Shown here: piece by piece, positions 17,094-24,940 of the stretch
Layout: every line of letters begins with the position of its first letter
Numbering within the stretch: position 1 is the stretch's first letter
From: Paraburkholderia kirstenboschensis
Lineage (GTDB): Bacteria > Pseudomonadota > Gammaproteobacteria > Burkholderiales > Burkholderiaceae
Length of the DNA stretch: 64,000 nucleotides
Reading direction: 5' to 3'
Assembly (NCBI RefSeq): GCF_904848585.1
Contig: NZ_CAJHCR010000001.1
Coordinates: 310,001-374,000, forward strand
Position numbers and translations under genes: made by a program
Notes under the pieces: model-generated
What the model saw: the letters and a program-made list of their open reading frames with translations, nothing else
The model's database searches: none
What the model was told of the DNA's origin: nothing

Positions 17094-19799
17094 TCATGCG
17101 AGCGCCTTCTCGACGATCTCACGTACGTCGCGCGATTTGACCTGCGACGCCACTTTCTCCAGCGCCGCGCGCATTCCTTCGCGCAACGTCGGCGTGAAGC
17201 GGCGCCACAATTCGAGCGAGCGCGCGAGGCGGGCGGCCACTTGCGGGTTGATCGCGTCGAGCGCGATTACCTGGTCTGCCCAGAACGCGTAACCCGAGCC
17301 GTCTTCGGCGTGGAATTGTGCAGGGTTAGCCGCGCAGAAACTGAAAATCAGCGAACGCGCGCGGTTCGGATTTTTCAGATTGAAGGCCGGATGCGTCATC
17401 AGCTTGCGTACGACGTCGATCACCGGACGCTGCGCGCTGCCGCGCTGCGTGGCCTGCAAAGCGAACCACTTGTCGATGACGAGCGGCTCCTTATCGAAGC
17501 GCCGGTAAAAGTCGTCGAGCGCATGCTGCGCTTCGGCGCTGCCGCCATTTGCCGCCGATGCATTGAGCAACGCGGACAGCGCCGCCGCGCGGTCCGTCAT
17601 GTTGTTCGCCGCGTCGTATTGCGCGGACGCGAGCCGCACCGTTTCCGCCGGATCGTCGAGCTCCGTGAGATAAGACAACGCCAGGTTCTTCAACGCGCGG
17701 TGGCCTGCCGCCGCCGGCGTGGCTTCATACGGGCCGGGCGTGCGATGTTGCTCGTAGATCTTGAGCCAGTCGTCCTTGAGTGCATTGGCCAGGCGCTTGC
17801 GCACGAATTGCCGCGCCGCATGCACGGCCGCCGGATTGGATTCGGCCATCTGCTCGGCCAGATACGCTTCGGACGGCAGCATCAATGCAAGTTCGCGGAA
17901 GGCCGGCGAAAGCGATTCGTCCGTGAGTACGCGTGCGAACGCGGCGGCCACCGAATCGTCGAGCTGCAGTTCCGCACCGCTTGCGGCCCGTCCTGCTAGC
18001 GTCAGCAACTCGCGCGTGGCGAGCCGTTGACCGGCTTCCCAGCGGTTGAACGGATCGCTGTCGTGCGCGAGGAGGAACGCCAGTTGGTCCGCCGAGTAGT
18101 CGTATTCGACGATCACCGGTGCCGAGAAATTTCGCAGCAGCGACGGCAAAGGTTCCTGCTCAACATTGACGAACGTGAAGGTCTGTTCGGTCTGCGTGAA
18201 TTCGAGCACGCGCGTGGTGGAGTCCGAAGCCTGCGCCTCGCTCTCCAGTTGCAACGGCAAGTCCTTTCCATCTTTGCCGATCAGGCCGATCGCGAACGGA
18301 ATCAGCAGCGGGCCTTTTTGCGTTTCGCGCGCGGCCGGCGCGGCTTCGCCATAACCTTGCGTGAGCGTTACGCTGTAGCGCTGCTGCGCGGCGTCGTAAC
18401 GCGTGCGCACCGACACGCGCGGCGTGCCCGCCTGGCTGTACCAGCGCTCGAACTGCGCGAGATCGCGGCCGTTCGCGTCGGCAAGCGCGTGACGGAAGTC
18501 GTCGCAGGTCACGGCCTGGCCGTCGTGCCGCTTGAAATACAGGTCCATGCCTTTGCGAAAACCTTCGCGGCCAAACAGCGTCTGATACATCCGCACGACT
18601 TCGGAGCCCTTTTCGTAGACCGTCATCGTGTAGAAGTTATTGATCTCGACGTAGCTTTCCGGGCGCACCGGGTGGGCCATGGGCCCCGCGTCCTCGGCGA
18701 ACTGCATCTGGCGCAGCACGCGCACGTCTTCGATGCGCTTGGTGGCGCGCGCGGCTTCATCACTGCCGTCGGTCTCGCCGCCTGCCATGTCGGCCGAAAA
18801 TTCCTGATCGCGAAATACGGTCAGGCCTTCCTTGAGGCTCAGCTGGAACCAGTCGCGGCAGGTCACGCGATTGCCGGTCCAGTTGTGGAAATACTCGTGG
18901 CCGACTACCGCCTCGATGTTCGCGAAGTCGGTGTCGGTCGCCGTCTCGGGGTTCGCCAGCACATACTTCGTGTTGAAGATGTTGAGCCCCTTGTTCTCCA
19001 TCGCGCCCATGTTGAAGTCGCTCACGGCGACGATCATGAAGCGGTCCAGATCCAGTTCGAGCCCGAAGCGCTCCTCGTCCCAGCGGATCGAGTGGATCAG
19101 CGAATCCATTGCATGACGGGTCTTGTCGAGATCGTGCGGCTCGACCCATACCTGCAGCAGTTTTTCCTTGCCCGAACCCGTCTTTACGCGCTCTTCCAGC
19201 GCGACCAGCTTGCCCGCGACGAGCGCGAACAGATAGCTCGGCTTTCTGAACGGATCTTCCCAGCGCGCGAAATGGCGGCCGTCCGGCAGATCGCCTTCTT
19301 CGAGCAGATTGCCGTTGGACAGCAGCACGGGATAGTCGGCCTTGCTGGCTCGCAGCGTAACCGTGTAAGTGGCCATGACGTCCGGCCTGTCGAGGAAGTA
19401 GGTGATACGGCGAAAGCCCTCCGCCTCGCACTGCGTAAAGAAATTCCCGCTCGACACATACAGGCCGGAAAGCGTGGTGTTCGCGGCCGGATTGCAGATG
19501 CTCGTGAGCGTGAGCTCGAAGTTCTCCGGCACGTTGTCGAGCACCAGGCCATGTTCGTGCGCATGCGCGTTCGCGAACGGCTGGCCGTCGAGCGTGGCAC
19601 TGACGAACTCAAGTTGTTCGCCCATTAGCTCCAGATGCGCGGCGCGCGACGCGTCCGGATTGCGGCGCACGCGCATCGTGTTCTTCACGACCGTGCGTTC
19701 CGGCAGCAAGTCGAATTCGAGCGCGACGGTGTCGATCAGGAAAGCGGGCGGCGCATAATCGGCGCGGCGGATCACATTGGGCGTTGCGGTATCGGCCAT
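17094..19799 (-). CDS. pepN: Aminopeptidase N (M1 family)
   Basis: 901-aa zinc aminopeptidase of the E. coli PepN type (870 aa). The exopeptidase motif GAMEN and the zinc motif HEYFHNWTGNRVTCRDW (about residue 300) with the downstream Glu are intact, followed by the long C-terminal helical domain. It removes N-terminal residues from peptides in the cytosol. The frame stays open to 20102, but MADTATPNVIRRADYAPPAF at 19799 is the natural start. Divergent from the DUF4136 lipoprotein. Confidence 0.96.
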   Translation of the reverse strand: MADTATPNVIRRADYAPPAFLIDTVALEFDLLPERTVVKNTMRVRRNPDASRAAHLELMGEQLEFVSATLDGQPFANAHAHEHGLVLDNVPENFELTLTSICNPAANTTLSGLYVSSGNFFTQCEAEGFRRITYFLDRPDVMATYTVTLRASKADYPVLLSNGNLLEEGDLPDGRHFARWEDPFRKPSYLFALVAGKLVALEERVKTGSGKEKLLQVWVEPHDLDKTRHAMDSLIHSIRWDEERFGLELDLDRFMIVAVSDFNMGAMENKGLNIFNTKYVLANPETATDTDFANIEAVVGHEYFHNWTGNRVTCRDWFQLSLKEGLTVFRDQEFSADMAGGETDGSDEAARATKRIEDVRVLRQMQFAEDAGPMAHPVRPESYVEINNFYTMTVYEKGSEVVRMYQTLFGREGFRKGMDLYFKRHDGQAVTCDDFRHALADANGRDLAQFERWYSQAGTPRVSVRTRYDAAQQRYSVTLTQGYGEAAPAARETQKGPLLIPFAIGLIGKDGKDLPLQLESEAQASDSTTRVLEFTQTEQTFTFVNVEQEPLPSLLRNFSAPVIVEYDYSADQLAFLLAHDSDPFNRWEAGQRLATRELLTLAGRAASGAELQLDDSVAAAFARVLTDESLSPAFRELALMLPSEAYLAEQMAESNPAAVHAARQFVRKRLANALKDDWLKIYEQHRTPGPYEATPAAAGHRALKNLALSYLTELDDPAETVRLASAQYDAANNMTDRAAALSALLNASAANGGSAEAQHALDDFYRRFDKEPLVIDKWFALQATQRGSAQRPVIDVVRKLMTHPAFNLKNPNRARSLIFSFCAANPAQFHAEDGSGYAFWADQVIALDAINPQVAARLARSLELWRRFTPTLREGMRAALEKVASQVKSRDVREIVEKALA

Positions 19800-20028
19800 G
19801 GCGTTCTGTAGTGATGGACTCGAGCGGCCGGCGCACGAAGGCGCGTGAGCCGGGCTTGTCGAGCCATTGTACAAAGCCTCGGCGAATCGTGCGGAGCGAA
19901 CTTTCTGCCAATCCCATCGCAGCGCAAGGCCGGCGCACACGGCGCGGGACCCGGAAACGGTGCGACCTGGCCTACGGTCTACGTACAATACAAACACGAG
20001 CCGACCCAAACGCTTCACGAGGTAGACC

Positions 20029-20739
20029 ATGAAAACGAACCGATGGGCGCGCCGCGCCATGTTGCTGCTGGCGGCGCTGACTGTGCTGCTGTCCGGTTGC
20101 ACGACTTATGTGACGACGCAGGTCACCGCGTTCTCCGACTGGAGCGGCGGCGACGCGACGCGCACCTACGCGTTCGCGCGCGAACCGGACCAGCGAAACA
20201 ATCTCGAGCTGACCACCTACGAGCACATCGTCGCCAACGAACTGGCTACGCACGCGTTTCGCCAGGTGGACAGCGGGGAGGCGCGCTATCTCGTCGGACT
20301 CTCCTATGGAATTCGCTCAGACGTGGTGACAGTGGCCGAGCCGGTCTATTACAACCCGTGGCCGGCGCCTTACTGGGGGTGGGGGCGCCCGTACGATCCG
20401 TGGGGGCCATGGGGACCGTTCCCCGCCGGATATGTGAACCAGAGCTATCCGATCTTCACGCATCTGCTCGGTGTGCGGATCACCGAGCGCGCGACCGGCA
20501 AGGAGGTCTACAACGTGACCGCGCGCAACTCGGGCGGCGAGTCGTCGCTGGTGAGGGCCATGCCGTTCCTGGCTCGCAGCGCGCTCGCTGACTTCCCGCT
20601 CGGCAATGGCGTCGTGCGTACGGTCAAGATTCCGCTTGGCGCGAGCGCAGATGCTTCCAACGAAACGTCTGTGCCCGCCGCTGCCCCGGCATCGGCAATG
20701 GCGCCCGCGGCCGCGTCCGGCGCGAAAGCCGTGCAGTGA
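20029..20739 (+). CDS. DUF4136 domain lipoprotein
   Basis: 236 aa. Lipoprotein signal peptide with lipobox LLSGC (Cys about residue 24), then a DUF4136-like domain (TYAFAREPDQRNNLELTTYE, YLVGLSYGI). The centre has an unusual Pro/Trp/Gly-rich stretch (NPWPAPYWGWGRPYDPWGPW), and the tail is Ala-rich. AGG lies upstream of the ATG. Envelope-anchored, function unknown. Confidence 0.88.
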   Translation: MKTNRWARRAMLLLAALTVLLSGCTTYVTTQVTAFSDWSGGDATRTYAFAREPDQRNNLELTTYEHIVANELATHAFRQVDSGEARYLVGLSYGIRSDVVTVAEPVYYNPWPAPYWGWGRPYDPWGPWGPFPAGYVNQSYPIFTHLLGVRITERATGKEVYNVTARNSGGESSLVRAMPFLARSALADFPLGNGVVRTVKIPLGASADASNETSVPAAAPASAMAPAAASGAKAVQ

Positions 20740-20797
20740 CAGAACGGTGAGCGCGGCGGCGCGCACTCCGGCTGGCACCCGGATCACGCGGTCCGCT

Positions 20798-21370
20798 TCA
20801 GATTCCGACGCCGAACAACGCCATCGTCCCGAGAACGACGAACAGCACGGCTGCGATGCCATGCACGAGGCCGGTCGGCAGACGGTGAGCGAAACGGTCG
20901 CCGAGCAGGATCGCCGGCACGTTCGCGATCATCATGCCGAGCGTGGTGCCGGCCACCACGCCGAAGAAATCGTGAAAGCGCGCGGCCAGCGCCACAGTCG
21001 CGATCTGCGTCTTATCGCCCATTTCTGCCAGGAAAAATGCCACGACAGTCGCGCCGAAGACGCCGAGGTGCGTACGGTTCGTGTTGGCCTCGTCGTCGGC
21101 GAGCTTGTCGGGCACGAGAATCCACAAACCCATGCCGATGAACGAGACGGCCAGCGCCCAGCGCATCACGGTCGGCGTGAGCAGCGAGCCGAGCCACGCG
21201 CCTAGTGCGCCCGCGCCCGCATGATTGACGAGTGTCGCGGCCAGCACGCCCAGGATAATCGGCGCCGGCTTGCGGTAACGCGCGGCAAGCACGAGCGACA
21301 GCAATTGCGTCTTGTCGCCGATTTCGGCGAGCGCGACCGCTCCGGTCGAAATGAGAAAAGCGTGGATCAC
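20798..21370 (-). CDS. GDT1/TMEM165 (UPF0016) family manganese exporter
   Basis: 190 aa from the GTG at 21370 (VIHAFLISTGAVALAEIGDKTQ). Two copies of the family motif E-x-G-D-K-T (EIGDKT near residue 17 and EMGDKT in the second half) each lie in a membrane segment; six transmembrane helices are expected. Bacterial members such as MneA export Mn2+. The leader carries a manganese riboswitch-like element, which supports that role. An in-frame GTG at 21421 would add 17 residues, but these fall between the riboswitch and the conserved start. Confidence 0.9.
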   Translation of the reverse strand: MIHAFLISTGAVALAEIGDKTQLLSLVLAARYRKPAPIILGVLAATLVNHAGAGALGAWLGSLLTPTVMRWALAVSFIGMGLWILVPDKLADDEANTNRTHLGVFGATVVAFFLAEMGDKTQIATVALAARFHDFFGVVAGTTLGMMIANVPAILLGDRFAHRLPTGLVHGIAAVLFVVLGTMALFGVGI

Positions 21371-21439
21371 GTTGTTTTGAATTCCCGGGCCGAGAAATGA
21401 ACGAGCGACGACCCACGACACGCCGGGCCCAATTGCGGC

Positions 21440-21592
21440 GGGGTGTGGGTCATCGGTCTCGCCAGGCCCGAGGCTGCGGCTGCCATGGCCCTGACGGCCA
21501 AGTCTGTTGACAGGCGCCCCCGCGAGGTTTGCGTTCTACGAGCCCGGCATGTTTGCCGGCCGAACGCGCCGCGGGGCGGCTACTCCCCAATG
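21440..21592 (-). promoter_or_regulatory. yybP-ykoY manganese riboswitch (candidate)
   Basis: On the reverse strand the leader of the GDT1 gene contains GGGGAGTAGCC (21578-21588), TGTCAACA (21505-21512) and GGCGAGACC (21455-21463) in this order with GC-rich helices between, the landmarks of the yybP-ykoY aptamer as in E. coli mntP. The downstream gene encodes a putative Mn exporter, the expected regulon. Recognised by eye, not scored with a covariance model. Confidence 0.82.
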
Positions 21593-21600
21593 AGGGGCGG

Positions 21601-21630
21601 ATTATAACAGGCGTGGCATCGCAGTCTGAA
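21601..21630 (-). promoter_or_regulatory. Promoter of the riboswitch/Mn exporter transcript
   Basis: Reverse-strand TATAAT at 21601-21606, with TTCAGA (4 of 6 to the consensus -35) at 21625-21630 and an 18-bp spacer, placed just upstream of the riboswitch 5' end. Confidence 0.6.
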
Positions 21631-22122
21631 TGCCGCCCACGAGATTGGCCGGCAAAATGAATGTATTGAACTGCAACAGGATTCGCCGAAAGTTTATTGA
21701 AAGTTTCAGGCGATTTTCAGCGTAAGTGGCGCCGCGCGAAACCGGAATCCGGCGAGAAAACGCGCCGCCATAGGTATATTCCCAAGGCGTCCCCTGAAAT
21801 GTCCGCGAAATCTAATATGGGTTGAACGGCACCGTGGCAATCGCGACACGGATACAGATGGATACGTCTTTTTTGGCTGATTTAAACGAGAATCTTCAGT
21901 ATGATTCCGGCCACTGCGGGAGCCGGAGCCGAACCACCAGGCCAATTTTCAGAGGCGCCTAAATAACCTGGCCGATGTGCCGTTAATTTCGGTGAACCTA
22001 CAAAAAGACTGGATCGACCCGCGGCTGGAGTTTGCCGGCCCGCGCGGCGCGCATACGCTATGACGGCTGCGTGTTCCGTCAGGCGCTTTAACCTCTCCCT
22101 GCTTCTACGCGCGAACACCGAT
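21631..22122. other. Intergenic region ahead of the aryl polyene locus
   Basis: About 490 bases, AT-richer near 21680-21720 and 21860-21900. It should hold the promoter of the rightward aryl polyene operon. I find no convincing -35/-10 pair, and no gene. Confidence 0.45.
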
Positions 22123-22965
22123 ATGCCCGATCCGCACTGGACCATTCCGGTCGCTCGCTGGTCTAGCTGGCCTGCTGCCGCATCTGCCGCACCCGACATC
22201 GGCTTTATCGAGCCGATCGTGCGGCGGCGTCTCAGCACTCTGTCCAGAGTCGCGCTGAAGGTTGCGCACGATTGTGTCGGCGCCGGCGAGGCCCGCGTCG
22301 TGTTCGCCTCGCGGCATGGGGAATTGCGCCGCACCACCGACATCCTCCGCGCGATCAGCTCCGGCGAGCCCGTCTCGCCGACCGCGTTCAGCCTCTCGGT
22401 GCTCAACGCAATGACAGGCGTGTTCGGCATTGCGCGCGGCGACCGCTCGGCGGCGAGCGCGATCTCCGCCGGTCCTGAAACCCTCGGCTACGCGCTCCTC
22501 GAGGCCTACGCGCAATACGCGACGCAGCCCGCGTCGCCGGTATTGCTCGTCTACGCAGACGAACCCGCAGATCCCGCATACGGCACCATCGAAGACGAAG
22601 TGCAGGGCGGTGCAATCGCGATTCTGCTGAGCAGCGAAGGCGCGTTGGGCGATCTGGTGTGCGCGCGATCCGCGGCTGTCGGCCCGGACACGGCGCAGGC
22701 AGTCGGCCAGCGCGACGCCAGCCCGACGGCTGCAACGGCTGCAAGCACTGGAGCCGCTGCACCTGCTGCGAAAAGCGTAGCGCCGGAACACAGCGCAGCA
22801 ACAGATGCAAGCGGCGCGGCGCAACCGCGCGACGCCGCCGGACCCGAAACGCGCTTCGCCACGCAGAGCCAGGCGCTGCTGCACTGTCTCGAGACCGGCA
22901 ATCCGGCAGCCTGGCAAGGCGCCGGCGCCCTATGGCATTGGGGATGGCATGACCGCGCGGCTTGA
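22123..22965 (+). CDS. Beta-ketoacyl synthase-like chain-length factor (ApeC-type)
   Basis: 280 aa. An N-terminal ketosynthase-like fold (IARGDRSAASAISAG, where the active-site Cys region lacks cysteine) fits the ketoacyl-synt_2 family found as chain-length factor in aryl polyene clusters, acting as a heterodimer with an active ketosynthase. The segment about 205-255 is Ala/Thr-rich and poorly conserved. Start uncertain: the frame is open to an ATG at 22060, but neither start has a clear ribosome binding site; the IPVARWSSW motif lies near the N-terminus in the family. Overlaps the next gene. Confidence 0.82.
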   Translation: MPDPHWTIPVARWSSWPAAASAAPDIGFIEPIVRRRLSTLSRVALKVAHDCVGAGEARVVFASRHGELRRTTDILRAISSGEPVSPTAFSLSVLNAMTGVFGIARGDRSAASAISAGPETLGYALLEAYAQYATQPASPVLLVYADEPADPAYGTIEDEVQGGAIAILLSSEGALGDLVCARSAAVGPDTAQAVGQRDASPTAATAASTGAAAPAAKSVAPEHSAATDASGAAQPRDAAGPETRFATQSQALLHCLETGNPAAWQGAGALWHWGWHDRAA

Positions 22966-23743
22966 CTACACCTGGCGACTTTTCGCCACCGGCATGGCTT
23001 TCGTGGTGTTCGGCATCTGCGGCGTGCTGTTTTCGGTGCTCGTGTTTCCGCTCGCGTGGCTGTGGCCGCATCGCGCGTCGCGACAGTTTGCGGTGACGGG
23101 CGTGATCCACTGGTTCTTCCGTGCGCTTGTCGCCGTATTGCAGCGGATCGGCGTGATGGAGCTCGAAGTGTCGGGCGTGGACGCGTTGCGCGCCCGCAAG
23201 CCGTCAATTGTGGTGGCGAATCACCCCACGTACCTCGACGTGATGGTGCTGCTCTCGCTCACGCCGCATGCGTGCTGCGTCGTGAAAAATGCGCACTGGA
23301 GCAACCCGTGTTTCTGGGGCATCGTGCGCTCGGCGGAATACGTCAGCAATGCCGATCCCGCGGAGCTGGTCGAAGCCGGCGCGAGGCAGCTAGCCGCAGG
23401 CTATACGATGATCATTTTTCCGGAAGGCACGCGCAGCCCCGCGCCGAACCGGTTGCATGCGTTTTCGCGCGGTTTCGCGCACATGGCGTTAAAGGTCGGC
23501 GCGCCGATCGTGCCTGTGCTGATGGATTGCGATCCGCCCGCGTTCACGAAGCAGATGCGCTGGTACCACGTACCCGCGCGAGCGTTCCGCATGCGCGTGA
23601 ACGTGCTCGAACCATTGGGCGTCGACCAGCTCACGGCAGACGACACTACACCGGCTCTCGCTGCGCGCAGCGTGACGAGCGCCGTCGAAGCACACATTAC
23701 TCAGCACCTGTTCGATTATGGATTCTTTAAAACTCGAAATTAA
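22949..23743 (+). CDS. PlsC-like 1-acylglycerol-3-phosphate acyltransferase (ApeD-type)
   Basis: 264 aa from the ATG at 22949, overlapping the previous gene by 17 bases. One N-terminal membrane segment, then acyltransferase motifs NHPTYLD (HX4D) and FPEGTRS. In aryl polyene loci such enzymes are thought to attach the polyene or fatty acyl chains to the lipid anchor. Overlaps the first ACP gene. Confidence 0.9.
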   Translation: MTARLDYTWRLFATGMAFVVFGICGVLFSVLVFPLAWLWPHRASRQFAVTGVIHWFFRALVAVLQRIGVMELEVSGVDALRARKPSIVVANHPTYLDVMVLLSLTPHACCVVKNAHWSNPCFWGIVRSAEYVSNADPAELVEAGARQLAAGYTMIIFPEGTRSPAPNRLHAFSRGFAHMALKVGAPIVPVLMDCDPPAFTKQMRWYHVPARAFRMRVNVLEPLGVDQLTADDTTPALAARSVTSAVEAHITQHLFDYGFFKTRN

Positions 23744-24017
23744 GCAGCTCCTCATCGAGGCGCTCGATCTGGAAGACCTGAGTCCCGCCGATATCGACGA
23801 CGACGCGCCGTTGTTCGATACCGACGGCATCGGTCTCGATTCGATCGACGCACTCGAAATCGGCATCGTGCTGCGCAAACAATACCAATTGACCATTGCG
23901 GCAAACGACGAACGCACGCGTGAACACTTCCGCTCGATCAGCACGCTGGCCGCGCTGGTCGAGAGCCAGCGCGAAGCGGCGCACGCTGCGAACGAAACCA
24001 ACAGAAAAGGGGAATAA
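23718..24017 (+). CDS. Acyl carrier protein 1 (aryl polyene)
   Basis: 99 aa with the phosphopantetheine site GLDSIDALE (Ser about residue 42). It begins inside the 3' end of the acyltransferase gene. Its C-terminal tail (residues 80-99) is charged and longer than in a typical ACP. Carries growing polyene or starter acyl groups; corresponds in order to ApeE. Confidence 0.93.
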   Translation: MDSLKLEIKQLLIEALDLEDLSPADIDDDAPLFDTDGIGLDSIDALEIGIVLRKQYQLTIAANDERTREHFRSISTLAALVESQREAAHAANETNRKGE

Positions 24018-24020
24018 ATC

Positions 24021-24272
24021 GTGTCCGAGGCAGAGATTCTTGAGCGCATCCGCGCCATTTTCAAAGAGAACTTCGCAATCGAGCCCGAGCGCGTGACGCC
24101 CGACGCGCATCTGTTCGAAGAGCTCGATCTGGATAGCATCGACGCCGTCGATCTCGCGATCAAGCTGCAGGAAATGACCGGCCGCCGGATCAAGCCGGAA
24201 GAGTTCAAGTCGGTGCGCACGGTCGGCGACGTGATCGGTGCTGTCGAATCCCTGCTCGCGGCCCAAGGCTGA
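24021..24272 (+). CDS. Acyl carrier protein 2 (aryl polyene)
   Basis: 83 aa with the 4'-phosphopantetheine site LDLDSIDAVD (Ser39). GTG start at 24021, three bases after ACP1, with AAAAGGGGAA upstream. Its TGA overlaps the next ATG. Corresponds in order to ApeF. Confidence 0.93.
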   Translation: MSEAEILERIRAIFKENFAIEPERVTPDAHLFEELDLDSIDAVDLAIKLQEMTGRRIKPEEFKSVRTVGDVIGAVESLLAAQG

Positions 24273-24940
24273 TGCCGGCAGCGCGCTCGGGAACGCCGGA
24301 GACCGCGACTGGAGCGTCCGCTTCCGGCGCGCCGTCCACCGGCGAGCGTCATTGGGTCAAGGCAGTCGTGCAAGTGCTGGTGAAGCTCGCCTATCCGGCG
24401 TTGATTCTCTGCGCATGGCGTTGGGATACGCCGCGTTATGTCGGCTGCATGCTGTTCGCGATCCTGTGGTTGCAGCGCTGGGCGGGCGGCGGTCCGGTCG
24501 CGACTTCGCTTCGCCGCCTTTCCGCAATCGACTGGACTGTGGTCGGTTTGCTGAGCTGCGCGTCGGCGGCCATCGTGTTGACCAACAGCGAGCTGCTGTT
24601 GCGCCTGTACCCATCGCTCGTCAATCTCGGTCTGCTGATCGCGTTCGGCGCGACGCTCGTGCGCGGGCCCTCGATGATCGAAAAATTCGCGCGCCTCGGC
24701 AATCCTGATCTGCCGCCGGGCGCAGTGCGCCACACGCGGCGCGTTACTCAGGTGTGGTGTGTATTTTTTCTGCTGAACGGTGCTTTCTCCGCTTATACCG
24801 CGCTCTACTGGAGCCGCGCGAGCTGGTCGCTTTATAACGGCGCGATTGCTTATGTGCTGATCGGTGTTCTGCTGATCGCCGAGGTCATATGGCGCTACCT
24901 CGTGGTACTGCCGCGCGCCGCGCGTTCGGAGGCGGCATGA
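24272..24940 (+). CDS. Membrane protein of the aryl polyene locus (COG4648, ApeG-type)
   Basis: 222 aa with about five transmembrane segments (ALILCAWRW, VGCMLFAILWL, IDWTVVGLLSCASAAIVL, VWCVFFLLNGAFSAY, AIAYVLIGVLLIAEVIW). The first 25 residues are Ser/Ala/Gly-rich and probably cytoplasmic. Regularly present in aryl polyene clusters between the ACPs and the synthetase; role not known to me. Confidence 0.85.
   Translation: MPAARSGTPETATGASASGAPSTGERHWVKAVVQVLVKLAYPALILCAWRWDTPRYVGCMLFAILWLQRWAGGGPVATSLRRLSAIDWTVVGLLSCASAAIVLTNSELLLRLYPSLVNLGLLIAFGATLVRGPSMIEKFARLGNPDLPPGAVRHTRRVTQVWCVFFLLNGAFSAYTALYWSRASWSLYNGAIAYVLIGVLLIAEVIWRYLVVLPRAARSEAA

Noticed and set aside
16932..17999. Rightward 355-aa open frame starting near the higBA operator
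   Set aside because: Runs antisense through the 3' end of pepN; no ribosome binding site or family.
18027..19628. Rightward 533-aa open frame
   Set aside because: Antisense shadow of pepN, which has intact zinc and GAMEN motifs.
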